64,000 nt of DNA, from the NCBI RefSeq assembly GCF_000218685.1, contig NW_006763297.1:1082249-1146248 (forward strand), written 5' to 3'. Origin of the DNA: Serpula lacrymans var. lacrymans S7.9 (Eukaryota > Basidiomycota > Agaricomycetes > Boletales > Serpulaceae). A program made the position numbers and the translations under genes. The first letter of the stretch is position 1. Every line of letters starts with the position of its first letter. Below the pieces are notes generated by a model, which was given only the letters and a program-made list of their open reading frames with translations, had not been told where the DNA came from and ran no database searches. Positions 1 through 13,138 of this stretch are shown piece after piece.

Positions 1-295
1 TACAGTAGCCTTTCATTGTGTACTTCAATATCATAATTAGCAGTGAACAGTGACTTCATGATATGCTTCGAGCTCGTTCGTCATTAGCGCAAGTGTCAGT
101 CATACTGAATGCATAAAGTACCAGCAAGCGAGAAGCGATGATCATTTCGCCAAACATGGCCAAATAGTGGTTTATTTGGACCAACAACCAACACATAGAG
201 ATCACGTGTTATGCAAACGCGCCGCCAAAACTGCTGTAGTGCTGAACCACACGCTTCTTTCCTTTCGCAACGCCTAGCGGCCATCGAGCTCGACG
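1..295. other. 5' flank, no gene seen
   Basis: No convincing exon is visible. The open frames on the minus strand across 96-669 are shadows of the acidic and serine-rich start of the gene that begins at 296. This stretch should hold the promoter of that gene, but I see no clear TATA box. Confidence 0.5.
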
Positions 296-3200
296 ATGAC
301 CAGCACCATCCCATCATCACGTCCAGCATGGCAGACGGATGATCTAGATGAAGAGTGGATCGAGGATGACGACGAAGACGACGAAGCTGGAAATTCATCA
401 CTGGGTACTCGTTCCATATCACTTACAGCACCTTTACCTGGCCTAGTCCAGGTAACGAGTCCTATCGAAGACTCTCCTACAGGCTCTGAAGTCGGTGGAA
501 CATTTCTGATTAGGCAGGACATGCCTGCCGTCCCATTCTTGCCCAAAACACCTGGCAGAAACAACCCAAAAGGTATAAAAGACTTCTTCAGTCCCCTTGC
601 GCTAGAAAGAATGTTTGAGCCTCCCTCACCACCGAATGCACGACCAACCAATCTACCATCAAGTCTCACCGCCGCTCCTTCTGTACCTTCTCGGTTGTCT
701 CAAGCACATATGCCAGAGGAGGATAGTCAGACAGAAGTTGATGGTGGACTTCAGAAAGACAGCTTGACAAGCCCAGGGACTGTGAACTCTTTGACTCCTT
801 CGGGGCTATCTGACCAGAGATCAAGCATGGAATGCCGGTTTACATTTACTGTTCCTCGTCAGACACCCCCTCACGCTGCGTTTCCCCTGGCTGAGAGCAC
901 TCCTGGACCCACATACAGTGCTGCCAACCCCCCTATGACCGATCCTCGTCTGCGTCTTTTTCAACTACAATATGACACGTTTACTCGCGACCACCTCTCT
1001 GCTATGGTTGATTCTATCGCGGTAAATACTCCTTCAGGTGGCAGTGGCGAAGCCAATGGATCATCATCCAGCTTTGGAGGCCGTGGTTTGTCGAGGGTCT
1101 CTGAAGCCACTGCATCAGATGTTTCACGTATACGCAGTATAAAGCGTGTCAAACTAAGTCCACGTAGTGATTTTTACGGTGAAGGCGATGGCGACGGTGC
1201 TACTATTGCGCGGCCTAAAACACTCAGGAAAGATTACATCGGGGAATCGCGTTCTCTTATGCAACAAATCAAACAGGCTCGTGATTTCTCGACTATCTCC
1301 ACGGTTGCGAGTTCTCAGTCACCTGCGGCGGAAGCAGTGGACGGCGATGATGTATCAAGACGCACACAAACAGGTAGGGGCTAACATGTCTTCTGATTGA
1401 CCAGCTTATATCTTCCTTTAGGTCAGAATGTTCGCCCCTCATTTCTGGGCATACCTGATCACAAAAGTAGAGTCTCATCGGAATCTTCGAATACCAAGCG
1501 GGAATCTACTTATTCATCTCTTGCATACCGACAACAAGCTGCTGATCTTATGCAGCAAATTAGAAATGACATGAAAGGACATAAACGACTTTTTTCTGGC
1601 GAAACAGATGCATCTCATTTGCCCCATACAGGCGATAGATCGACAGCTCACTCATCTTCTCCAAGCACCCACCACTCACGCTCATCCAATATGTTTGATG
1701 ATCAAGCAAGTCGGACTCATTACGTGCGACATCGACAGCGAAGCGCATCAAATCGAATGCCTCCTTCTCCCCGATCAAAAGCAAGTCCAAGGAAAAATGC
1801 TCGCGGTCCCAGTACAGCTGATGCAGCCAACGATGGTCTGGCTCGCGATATGTCCAATATGTCAATCGACGTTCCTTGGTCCATTGTGGATCGTGATGCC
1901 TCCGACTCTGTTGCTGATCCACTACCTACAGATATACCTCAAATCAGAGTGAGCCCATTCCCCGAGCCAGTGCCCCTTGCGCCCCAGAGACACATATCAC
2001 CCTCTTACCCCTCTTCTTCCATTCGATCGGGTCCGAATGAAGACCTCAACCGATTTGTTTCTTCGAGTACGGCTTCTGGTACAACCGTCACAGCGAGCAG
2101 TGTCCCTTCTTTTGTGAAGCACTCTGGACCAGTGCAGATAACACGCATAGCTCCCTCTGATGTTCCCGCTTTGCCCGAAAGAGTGGGTAAAATGGTGTAT
2201 GACAGGACTCTGATGAAGTGGGTAAAAACCACGGGACGCGAGGTCACAGAGGCCGTGGAAGATGATAAGAGAGATCAAACTCTTGGGACAGACAGTAACG
2301 CTGAGAGCGAAGATCCTTTCAGGGACATAGAAAGTCTGAGGGAAGATGATTCAGGGGGACCAGCAGCATGTTCACAGGTCGAGTTAGAAACCAGCCATAT
2401 CGAAGACTTAGAGGAGCATATCGAAGGAGGCGATGAAGAGGAAGCTGAGTTGATGTCTTTCTCGTTCGATGGCCCATCCATCGCGGGCATCCCCGTTTCC
2501 GACTTGGATGAAGCAAATCAAGATACCGACTCAGAAACAGACTCTGACGACGATGACGAGATTGTAACAGAAACTACAGACGAACAAGACCAAGAAGAGC
2601 CGTTTGATTCGGACGAGGAGGTGGTTGAGGAAGCTCAGCCAGTACACGTCAATCGATCAATATCGGTTCGCACGGCAGCTCACTCATTCGCAAACGCAGG
2701 CACACCTGTCGCCGCACCCCGAGTGGCCTCGGCTGTCATGACTCCCGTGCCACCCCGGTCTGCTCTAAAGAGTACAAGCGTTACCCCAATGTCAGCCATG
2801 AAAGATCCTAGCAAGTATAGAACACCGGCACAACGACTGGGTCATCGTCGATCTGTGAGTTTTTCTGATGGCAAACGAGAAGGCCCTATCCGAGGTCTGC
2901 ACAGAAGGGATGGGAATGATGCTTACGATCAAGCTAGCCTATCAGACGGCCCTGATGTCCAGACCTCGAGCTTTGTACCTTCTGCACGGTCGAAGCGGAT
3001 TGCGGAAATGATGCAAAATTTCCAGGATCCCGGTAAGTCTTTTCGTATTGACCTTTTCATGGGGACTGAGCCGGTGCATTCCTTGAGAAATAGAAGACGA
3101 TGCTTCGCCGACGAAGTCGGCCAGCTCCGGTCGACCTTCCACGGAAGAACTGCAACCACTCGAGGTTAGACGACCAACCTCTCAGGATCTAACCGACTTC

Positions 3201-5343
3201 AGTGGTCAAACTTCTCGAAGGGTATTCTCAAGGTCATTCAAGCATGCAAACCAGACAGACCCCAAAGGCAACGCCACGTTTTTGACCGAGTGGTCATTTG
3301 GCCTAGCGCGTGACCGCCTCGTGCAGGTGATCACAGATATCCAGCCGTTTGAGCCATACTGGGAAGAGTTGGACTGTATCGACTTATCGAAGAGGACCTT
3401 GGAAAGTGTGGCACGGCTGAAGGAATTTTTGCCAAAGTTGGATTCATTAACGCTGTAAGTCGCGGCGTGTGAAATGTCGCGGACATTACTGGTCTGATGC
3501 GACAATGTTGAACCAGTTGACTGATCTGCTGACAGGAATTCCAATCAACTATCTTGGTTAAGCGGAGTACCCGGGACAGTCCGGACACTTTCTGTCGCCT
3601 CCAACTTGTGCGTTTTCTCCCGAATAATCAATCACACGGATGAGGGCGTGTCTGACCTCGTGGTGCCAACAGGCTAACAGGAGTCACATCATTCAGCCAC
3701 CTCCTAAATCTTGAGAATCTGGACGTGAGCAATAACGATATCGATTCCCTAAGCCGTATGTCTCACTTGGTATCACCCTTGTTCTGTGGACTAAAATGGT
3801 TGAATTATTTAGAGCTGCAGTGTTTAAGACACTTGCGGGAACTACGGGCCGATGGCAACAAGCTCTCAAGTCTGGACGGTTTGCATAAACTGGATGGTTT
3901 AGTGAAGCTAAGCCTACAGCATAATAAAATTGAAGCGGTCGATTTTTCGGAGTGCTATTGGTGAGTCTAGTGCCTGAAATGGAATTTTTCTTATTTTTCT
4001 TTCTTTGGGGATAAACTCTGATTTGACATTGGTTTGTAGGTCGCGGCTAGAGATGTTGAATCTGAGCCATAACCGGTTAAATAGCATAATAGGGTTGACG
4101 TCCCTGTCGGCGGTAGTTGCCTTGAATATTGGTGCGTAAATAGTCGGAGGTGTCTAGACTTTGACTAACCGAGGATTTTGACGAAGATAACAATTCACTG
4201 GGAGAGCTTGATCCCGGTGGTTCGATGCCTAGGATGCGTATACTGCGTGTGAGTGCAAACCGACTGCAGCGGTTGAACGTAGCGCCCTTTCCAAATCTTC
4301 GCACTCTTTACGCGGACAACAACTCGCTTGGGACTCTCGTAAGAGCGGAGCGCTTGGCTAAACTGGAGAACCTGAGCATGCGAAATCAGAGTTGTCGTGA
4401 CTTGTGAGTGTCAATTGAGTGCACTGAGAGGGGTTGACGTTAGCTAACGGAATGGGTCCATTGTACGTGCCTGGTTCGTGATGATGATACGATGATGATG
4501 ACAACGACATGATGATGGGCGGCGATTTGCAGCCATCTCTCGAGTCGCAGTGTTCGCGATGTGAAAAGGTTGTATCTATCAGGTACGTCTATATTTGGGT
4601 ACAGATTCTTGTGATGGAGTGTGTGTCGAAGGAAATGATCCAACCGTTTTGATGCATTACATTGTTCTTAGGCAACAAACTTAGAAGAGAGTTTATTGAG
4701 GAGCCCTGTTACAACCTGGTATATCTGGAGGTGGCGGCGTGTCGGCTGACGAGTCTACCACGCGAGTTTGGACGGTTGTCACCGAATCTTCGGGTGCTGA
4801 ATCTGAATTACAACTTCCTGGAGGAGGCGGGTGGATTGGAGGGGTTGACGAGATTGAAGAAGTTGACCATCATCGGATCTCGGCTGAAAGGGACGAAGGG
4901 ACTGGTGCGGATACTTCAGCGGATGCCCGATGTGGAAATGCTAGATTTCAGGTACGTATTGGGGACAAAGGGCGTTGTAATTTTGGCGGAGAGAGGCTAA
5001 CGAGAGGAGTAGGATGAATCCATGCACGCTCGGATGGTACTTGCCGCTCCTGGTGAAAGATGTGCCTGGGGCGTTGCAGCCATCGGAGAACAAAGGAGGA
5101 GGGGGGGGTGTTGTGAGGGGTGAGAGAAGAGGGGAGTACAGCTGGCAAGAGCTAGACTCGAAGTTTCGAAGGGACCTGCCTGACGAGGCATACGTGGGGC
5201 GGCTTGGATATCGAGGACTTGTTATGCGTGGCTGTCCCCGGATACGAATGCTGGACGGAGTGGAAGTGTCGGAGAAGGAACGGACGAAGGCTAATGATTT
5301 GTTGGAGGGGATTAAGGGGAAGAGGAGGGGAGTGACACGGTAG
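296..5343 (+). CDS. Cdc11/Nud1-like SIN scaffold with C-terminal leucine-rich repeats
   Basis: Predicted scaffold of the septation initiation / mitotic exit network at the spindle pole body (Cdc11 of fission yeast, Nud1 of budding yeast, distantly centriolin). Eleven exons splice in frame to about 1440 residues: 296-1373, 1422-3032, 3094-3454, 3536-3607, 3673-3755, 3813-3960, 4040-4131, 4187-4403, 4533-4582, 4672-4951 and 5013-5343. The N-terminus carries the W-x-D-D-L-D-E-E-W element followed by an acidic run, as in fungal Cdc11 relatives. Residues about 20-900 are disordered and rich in Ser and Pro, with an acidic patch near 685-760. From about residue 985 to 1340 there is a run of leucine-rich repeats (L-x-x-L-x-L-x-x-N-x-L), broken by many short introns, then an LRR cap. 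The start is the first ATG of the frame and gives the conserved N-terminal element. Family assignment is by architecture and motif; no alignment was run. Confidence 0.8.
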
Positions 5344-5916
5344 GGATGCGTTAGTAGGAGGGCGGTGAGCTATGGGCGGGAGTAGACGGACCGGGCTGGG
5401 AGAGAAACGAGAGGACGGTGATTGGGCAGTGCGTGTCTTGGCGGGGAGATGACGGTAGCCTATTGGAGCGGTTGGAAGGAAGGACCGTGCAGGGAGAGAA
5501 GGGTGCCTGGCAGAAAGCAGGACTCGGATTACCGGATTGGGGGTGCTCATATGACCATTAGGGGGAGGTGACTGTGACGTGTGACACGGCCGTGTTTGTC
5601 GCGCTGAGATCTGGTGCGATCTAGACATAGAGGTCGGATCGGGCGGGACCGAGGAGCTGTGTGGTTGCTGAGGGTGATTAATTGAGGACACAGCTTCTGT
5701 TTTGCCTCGAATAAATATAATAATAAATATATGGATGTCCAAAACGGGGATGTGCTATTCGCTACCGAGTGGTCGACTGCGACGCCCAAATGAACCGGCA
5801 ATGTATTCACCTTCCCACAGCAAATTACCTCTGCACAGCGATCTCTTTTCCCGACTCGGACTCCCCCTCCCTTTAAAGTCCCCCTCCCGCTCTCCCTCAT
5901 CCTCAATTTCGTTCAA
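5344..5916. promoter_or_regulatory. Intergenic region and pyrimidine-rich promoter of the homeobox gene
   Basis: No exon is seen here. The last 60 bases before the ATG at 5917 are strongly C/T-rich on the plus strand (about 5855-5915), a common core-promoter/leader pattern in highly expressed fungal genes. The G-rich 5340-5560 part is probably the 3' UTR of the upstream scaffold gene; the long minus-strand frame across it has no recognisable domain. Confidence 0.4.
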
Positions 5917-8030
5917 ATGATCGAGCAAAAGCACCCCTCCGACAACAACATCCTCAACTCTTACAACGTCGCTCAGCTCCAGTACGCCTTGTAAGCCATC
6001 CCCTCCTCCTCCCCCTCCTCACCCACTCACCCCCCCACAGACCAGATACAAAGTACGACCCTCTCGTCTTTCACGACATATCCCCATCCGCATCCCCCGC
6101 CGTCCTGTACGTATCCCCCCCATCCCTAGTAACCACCACTGACCACCGCGTCTCCAGCCCCTCAGACGTGGACATTGACTATTCTGCACGCCGCATGTCC
6201 ACTTCCACCGCATCGGCAGCAGACACAGACAGCAGCATTACATCCCGTGGCGAGAAACGTCCCTTGTCTCCCTCCAGCTCTCCCCAGCCCAGGCGATCTC
6301 GTCCTACCGACGCTTGGAACTTTCCGTCCCATCTCGAGAATAAACCGTCGCTCGACACCGCCCTTGACAGCTCAAAGGTACAGTTGCCTTCCATCTTTAC
6401 GACATTCGAGGACCCATTCCGTCACGAACTACGCCGCGCCTCCTTGCCAAGCCTCCATTCGGACCCCTCAAATACTCGCCACAGACCTTATCCCCCCTCC
6501 AGTCTCCGCAGATCTCACAACCAATCTGGTCTTGCCTCCTACCAGTTTCCTTCTTCAGATACCCCAGACACTTCTGCTGACAGAGGCTCTCATCGTCCAA
6601 AGCTCACCGCTGACACTCACCTCCACCTCCCAAACTCTTTCCCTGACCACTCTCCCTACCCCGCTACAGCCCTTTCCTCAGATACCACTCCCTCCAGCTC
6701 CAATCTCACGTCCTCCTCCTACACCTCTCCCCTCACACCCGACGTCCGTCCACACCCCGTATCTGTAGCTTACAACGATCAAGACGCCTGGAGCGCCTCT
6801 CCTTCTGGTATCATTCGTCCAAGTTCCACACCCGGTCAATTGTCTACCGGTCCTGCCACAAAATACGACGATAATATTCGTCACTCTTCATTCAGCGTTT
6901 CTCAGCAACAGATGTTTGGCAGTGCAACTCGCATCTCCGGTCAACAAGATCGCAGAGGCTATCAGGGTTCTTCTATGAAATCAGACGACTGGAATTTCTC
7001 ATCTCAGGACTATGTCTTGCCCCCCAGCAATTCTTCCTATCCTGTTTCTTCAAGTCCCCTCTCCACCTCTCATATCCCCGCATCTACACCGTCCGCATCC
7101 ACTCGCTCACCTCAAGCTCCCAGCTCCACACTCGTAGAGCGCCCCACTCGCAAGCGTGGCAAGTTGCCCAAGGAGACCACGGACTACCTCAAGGCTTGGC
7201 TGCATCGCCATTCAGATCATCCGTATCCAAGCGAAGAAGAGAAAAAACAGCTGTGCCATGCGACTGGGCTGAGCATGAGCCAGGTATCGAACTGGATGAT
7301 CAATGTATATTTTTACCGTTGTTTGTCCGACAATTTCGTCTTGCTGACATGTGACCTTTAGGCTCGCCGAAGAATTTTGGCTCCGGCGCACAGGGCTGCG
7401 TCTGGTCCCACGACCTCTGCTCCATATCCGCCTTCTGCTCGTGCAGGTCCCGTTCCGAGCATGCTTGACCCCATCGCGCGCCGCGCTTCAATACCCACTG
7501 ACAGTCTGCAACTTTACCATCCCATGTCCCTGCAATCCATCCCCTCTTCTCAGGGCCATCATCACTCTTCAAGTGACTTTGGTTCTACTCGCCATCTGCT
7601 AGGTATCCCCTCAACTCGCTCTTCACAGCATTACGGCGGCGGTGGCGGCATCAGTTCATCCGGCGGCCTGGATTACTCCCAAAGTAGGCTCGGAATGTCC
7701 TATGTTCCAGGGCAAGGCCATCATTCCGGAAGCACGGCACAGTCTACCCAGTATCTCTCTTCCGGAGTTCCGATGTCTGCCCCACCATCCCTTTCGTCGA
7801 ATCCATTTGCATCGCATAATATACATGGTCAACAGCATCAGCAGCATCATCAGCCATCATTGTATTCTTCTCAGCATCATCACTCGTCGATGTCCTCCAA
7901 TTTCCTTCCGAGCCCGTCGCAAGGTACCTCACGTCTGCCTAGTCACTCGACTGAATCGCAGTCGCACAGTTATTACAGTGAGGGACAATCGCATCCCCCA
8001 TCGTCCACTTCGTACTCAAACCCGCAGTGA
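5917..8030 (+). CDS. TALE/KN-type homeodomain transcription factor
   Basis: Four exons (5917-5990, 6041-6106, 6158-7304, 7362-8030) close in frame to 651 residues. A homeodomain of the KN (TALE) type lies at about residues 376-435. It starts with R-K-R-G-K-L-P-K-E, carries the extra residues between helices 1 and 2 around H-R-H-S-D-H-P-Y-P, and has recognition helix W-M-I-N-A-R-R-R. The last intron falls exactly between W-M-I-N and A-R-R-R, so the DNA-contact helix is only completed by splicing. The flanks are long, disordered and rich in Ser, Pro, His and Gln (a Gln/His-rich stretch lies near 7820-7880). It should act in the nucleus as a developmental regulator. Basidiomycetes have several such genes and I cannot say which orthologue this is. 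The wide divergence from mating-type HD1/HD2 architecture and the lack of a divergent partner argue against a mating-type locus. Confidence 0.85.
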
Positions 8031-10405
8031 ATCCGCTCTTTATCTTTCCATATCGACCACGGATGGTATTGTTAACTCCGCAACATCTGATCCGTGTGTA
8101 ACATTATTAGTATCATACCTACCTAAACTCTCTCTCTCTCTCCCAGTCGCTGTTGTACCTTGTTGGACTTTTTTTTGCATCTGCATTCTTCTTGGGACTG
8201 TTTTCTCTCCTTGGCCTCGTTGCTTGTTCAAAAAAAATTGATGCTCCCGTTTCGTCGACCAGGACTTTCCTCATCGCCGGGCTTCGGCAACACTTTTCTG
8301 CAGTTTCTCCCATAGCTCCTATGTTGCACATGCATCAACGGAGCACAGGTACATAATGCTCCCCGCATGTGCACCACGAAGCCTGGAATTTCGGATCTTC
8401 CTAGGTGGGGAGCTTCTATATATCGCACCTTTGTTGCTTCCATGCATCTCGCACTTCCTTTCCAATTTTATTCTTTTCTTAGATCCCAAAAATGATACTT
8501 TCCTTTTACATATCTCTTTTGGTCATCTAATTAGAGAAACTCGACATCACCTCCATCACGACTTTTTTTTATCTATTGTTCTTTCTTTTTCTTTCTTTCT
8601 TGCACTCGTTTCTTGGGGCTAGCTATCGCTGTTTTGTAATTTACTATCACCGATGTCTTGTTGCAGATGCCACTCGTATGCTTTATAACTTATACTACTA
8701 CTACATCACCTTAATAGACCGTCTTGCTTTGCACACTTTTTATTACGTCAACTTGAGCCTTGGGCGTCTGGTGGAGAGGTACGAGTTTCATCCCATCAGC
8801 ATCTGGCTGAGTAAATGAAACGGGTGCAGTTTGCAAAGCCTTACATACACTTTCCGCAGTGGTTCAAATAAGGACACAAGAACGGAGCTTCCGGGGAGGA
8901 GTGGCCCCATCTTCGACCCAGGTTCGACAACTCTCGCCATCACGGCTTTGTCCTTTGAGAGACGCTTTACCCGATCTAGGCTTCCTCAGCCAAGCTGCCA
9001 TACGAGAGTGGCGGGCGGGAGAGACTGGGAGAAAGAAAAAACAACAAGACGGGAATTGCGGAAGAGCGTCTCCACTGAAAAAAAATCACATCAAAAGGTC
9101 CCATGAGGCCCTCGACGTCTAGTGCCCTATAACGTTACTCTTCACCTTTTTTTGTACACAATAAATCACTTTTCTAGTACGATGAGCTCCGTACGACAAT
9201 ATGGTCATAGTAGCTTTGCAATATATGGATTGGGCTCGTACGTGTGATCAAGCGACGATTGATGGAGCTCGATGGAGCCTCGTTGCGCATCGCACAGCAC
9301 AAAGCACAAAAGAGCCACGATTCGAACAAGATGGTAGTTTTTCTGGAGATAAATTGAAGATGCGGCGGCAAGATGATAAAAAAAGTCGCCGATACTGGAT
9401 TTCCAACCCATCAGTACAAAGCCTTACGGATTCTAGGATCAAGGCATTCCCGGTGGTGCCTTTGCAGAAAGACGCCCAAGAAAATACCATAAATGGTTCG
9501 GTCTAGGTTGTGATGGCTACCAAGTACATTGCCTTGTGATTGTAGCCTTGAGGCCACCCCACGTACGTACGCGGACCAAAACTGCCATCACGAATGGACT
9601 CAAATGAAGTAACCGTTTTTGATTTCTGGGGGGAGACCCCTTTGAGTATGCTTTTCACTACTGCATGGGAAGAGAGGGGTTGATAAACGTGAACATGTCT
9701 GCTGATCATCATCATGCGCATCAGCAGCAGACAGCAACCATTGAATGCTTACGGCTCATATATCTATAGCGTGATGTAAATCCTTGCACAAGGCTATGTA
9801 GCCACCTACGCCTTGAACGGAGTACACACAATATACCGTGGAACCCAGTGTGGAACCTGTTGGAATTGGAAGCGGCATCAGATCTGGAAACACTGAATAC
9901 ATTCCTCGAACAAATGTATAGACAAACGATATCCCTCCGTTGTCAATATAACACAAAGAAAGAAACCGGGGTTCGGGTATCAAAGCTACTAGCACTTACT
10001 CGTACAGTCACCGGGTCGCCAGTTATAGATAATATTGTAAGGGATGAGAAAATATCTAACATCTCTCTAGGTATCACCTGAACCTTGAAAACAACGAAAG
10101 GTGTATTTCCGCGGATCGAGTTATATGGTGTTGTGGAGGCGGCCGACGAGGATGGTTGTCAGGGATGGTTCGGATGGAGGACATGGAGCGGAGCTAGACA
10201 GGAGAGCGCATCAAGGGTGATGAACATGTTAAGAGTGACGTGAATGAGGACGATAGAGGCGATACGCGGGACGACCAATCGTGCCATTAGCTATCAGTAG
10301 GCAGGACAGAAACTAGAGAAATCGATAAAGGCATTTGGTTCCCGGCATCTGGTTCTGATTTCACAGAGGGACGGGCAACCACGCTATATGCAGAATAGAA
10401 ATGCG
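8031..10405. other. Gene-free stretch of about 2.4 kb
   Basis: No credible protein-coding gene or tRNA is seen. The first 700 bases are T-rich and read as short hydrophobic frames, probably the 3' UTR and trailing sequence of the homeobox gene. The remaining open frames (for example 9201-9506 on plus, 9205-9490 on minus) are short, overlap each other and have no recognisable motif. It is the longest clearly empty stretch in the left half of the window. Confidence 0.5.
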
Positions 10406-12873
10406 TCAGCCAAAACGAACAAGAACCACATGCAAAAAAGGAAAGGGTAAAATTAAGGGCTGGGATCTCGTGACTGAAAGAACGAGCCGGAAGCTGAAGT
10501 TAGGCCTACGCATAATTAAGAAGACAAGATGGAAAGAAAACGTCCGGGAAATGCCATATGCACGCTTACTTGAAAGTCTTCTCGATGATAATCGAGGGAT
10601 CTATAGAGAATTCGAGGTCGTGGAGGAGCGCGTATAGGAATATCTTGATCCTAGCGAGCCAAAAATATCAGCATTTGGTAAGATCTCGGTCGAAAAGATG
10701 CGACCCTGGTCAGGTTTAAAAAGGTATAGCAAAGCCACACATTGGCAATTACTGTACAAGCTAATCTTTCACATCCGTGCCTTCGCTTGATGGAGATACA
10801 AAACAAGTACTCACTCAGTTACAGCAAACTTATAGCCTATGCAACCCCGGCTCCCGCTGAGGAAAGTGAGTATATTGGAATAAAGGCCCTGTATGGCCTT
10901 GGCCTCTTTGGGAGGTTTCTCCCAGCGTTCAGGCCTAAATGGCGTGAGATATTCAGTCACATGAGCGGAAGGGTGGACAGGGTAAATCCACCTGAAGACA
11001 TGGGCATCTTCACCCCATATGGCGCTGCTCTTGTTGACGGTTTGTATAGGCAGTGCTACGAGATCATGCTTGTTAACCTTGATGGATGACCTCGATGTCC
11101 CACTCTTATCAGTGAATGATGCGAGGACAGGAATCTCATCTTCTTGCATTGCGACCCTCATGGTGCATACCACTGGTGCATGTAGTCGCAGGGTCTCTCG
11201 CACGACCCAGTCCAGATAGCGTAGGTTAGCAACCTCTTCATCAAATGACGGGGACCCGCGCGATATGGTATGGAGTTCCGCGCGCAACTTTTTTTGACAA
11301 TCCGGGGATTGAGCCAGTGCATAAAGACACCAAGTAAGCGCGAAGGAGGTTGTCTCGTGACCAGCCAAAGTGAAAGTAGATATCTGACAGAGAACTTCAG
11401 ATATATTCATGCGGTCAGACGGGGTAGACGCAAGATTTGACCGAACTAGAAAATGAAGATCATGAATGATGGCCGTTTGATTGTGGATAAGAAACGCACT
11501 GAGGACGCTCAGTAAATCGCGGGGGAGGGCTTTCACGTTAGCAGGGAAAGGAGCCTGCGAGTTCGCCTTGCCGTCAAGGCGTGAGGCGTTATCCAGTTCA
11601 GCTGCCACTTCTTTTTTCCGTTCTTCGACTAATTCCAGTCCGATTCGGTCGAGGATACTATGTGCGTGTTTCATTAATGTATTATGACGGCGCTAGATGG
11701 GGTCAGTATAGAAATCTGGCGCTTAGTGTAGGTTGATGAATGAGTGAACGTGCTTACAAATATTCGAAGCAGCGGGAACCATAGCTGCAAAATAGCTGCA
11801 GTTCGAAATTTCTGGCTGGTGGTGAAGATGACATTATAAGCACTGGCCAGTTCGTTGTCGTCTTTCGCGAGGGCATCAAAAGAGTAGCCAAAACCTACGG
11901 AGTAAATGAGTCGATGGTGTGTGCATAATACGGACGGGAAGCCATCAGGGCACTCACCGGCAAGACCGATGACGTCGAGAGCAGCTTTCGAAAGCCACGC
12001 GCATACATCGATGCGCGAAGCTTCGGCGGCATCAGCTTCTTGGATCGACTTCATCCACACGTCTCGTACCTACAACGTGCATAGCGAGGGACGGAAATAT
12101 GAGTTCAGACCACAGGTATAACCGGAATGGGGCGAAATAGGAATATCACAATGCATACCTCATACGCCTTTTGCCAAAATATAGGGGTCAGTGATTTTAT
12201 TTGAGAAGTCGTAAATGCCGGAGCCTAAGAGCCAGAAAAGGAATTAGAAATTACTTAGGCAGAGTAGTTAGCATGTTGAAGTTGAGATGGTACAGTGACA
12301 CTCCCTGAACACAGCTCTCTAAATACAAGCAAGTAGTAGTACACTTGAACATATCACGTAGAACGTTTGTGTAAAGGATATCAAATAGATGCGAGATCGT
12401 TACATACCAGGATTTTTCTCTGCAAGACGTATAAGAGAAATTAGGCTACCTCTATGATGGATGCAACTTACCTGTCTGTCGTGGTCTTCACCTTCCACTG
12501 TGAGTACGCTGTATTGTCCTGCACCCATGGAGGCCAAGTTCTCACGAATAAACTCAGGCTTGGGATACTTTTTGTGATTCGTCAAGACGTAAGAGATAGC
12601 GAGCGGATCTGTGGTGATTAAACGACAACCACCGAAGATACCTTTGTAAGCGAAAGCTGGGCCGTAGATGGCCTCCCATCGAGCGATGATGTTGTTATTT
12701 GCCTGGTCGTGCATTGCTTTGAGGTTTCCAAGGAGAAAAGAGGCAGCTGGGGGACCACGAAGGGATCGAAGAGGAGAGAGATGCAGCCTGATGATGAGAC
12801 GAAGGAAATGCGAAATAAAATACAAGAAGAGTGCACCGCCAGCAAGGGCGAGGTAGTGGTAGATATGATGCAT
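10406..12873 (-). CDS. Cytochrome P450 monooxygenase, membrane-anchored
   Basis: A heme-thiolate monooxygenase of the endoplasmic reticulum; substrate unknown. Ten exons splice in frame to about 558 residues: 12873-12472, 12419-12408 (12 bp), 12224-12159, 12069-11958, 11894-11758, 11692-11500, 11445-10992, 10934-10815, 10650-10570 and 10505-10406. The N-terminus has a hydrophobic anchor (about residues 8-28) followed by the proline-rich P-P-A-A-S hinge. The oxygen-binding helix I is A-G-H-E-T-T (about 335), the K-helix is E-T-L-R (391-394), then R-P-E-R-W (about 460), and the heme loop is F-L-S-G-S-R-G-C-I-G with the Cys ligand near residue 490. Two of the introns (11499-11446, 10991-10935) are multiples of three and contain no stop, so naive translation would keep them. 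The start at 12873 is preferred to an upstream in-frame ATG because it places the anchor at the N-terminus. The last exon (10505-10406) is the least certain. It is divergent from the methyltransferase gene at 13139. Confidence 0.85.
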
Positions 12874-13138
12874 ATTGGGAATGAGATATCTGTCCAGCAG
12901 AAGTAAACGATGAGAACAAGTATATATACAACAACCAAGAAATACGAAAGCCCTTTTACCAGAGGTCGCGGAGACGAAGAACTGACCGTGACCAGGCATG
13001 CGAGTGCTACCGTGGGAACCGTTCGGCCATCTCGGCGCCGGGACTTGAGCCGCTCCTTTCACTGATCCATTCGCACAATCAGCTCAGTCAACTTCAGTTG
13101 TCCTGATATTACTTGTATTCTGCAGCATCTCTGGAATA
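12874..13138. promoter_or_regulatory. Divergent intergenic promoter, P450 / methyltransferase
   Basis: About 265 bases separate the two start codons, so 5' UTRs and control elements of both genes must share it. Part of it is open in the P450 frame but contains no TM anchor or family match. Confidence 0.5.

Noticed and set aside
5152..5742. A 196-codon minus-strand frame rich in Ser, Pro and His
   Set aside because: It is antisense to the last LRR exon and extends into G-rich 3' sequence; the composition is what reverse translation of that bias gives.
6175..6768. A 197-codon plus-strand frame inside the homeobox gene
   Set aside because: It is shifted one base against the homeobox exon, low-complexity (Pro/Thr/Leu), and has no domain.
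5917..8030. Possible mating-type (HD) locus
   Set aside because: Only one homeobox gene is present, without a divergent HD partner or flanking MIP gene, and it is of KN type with a long disordered frame.
8153..8818. Short hydrophobic plus-strand frames suggesting small membrane proteins
   Set aside because: They follow T-rich sequence after the homeobox stop, which reads as Phe/Leu/Ser in any frame; there is no start context or splice support.
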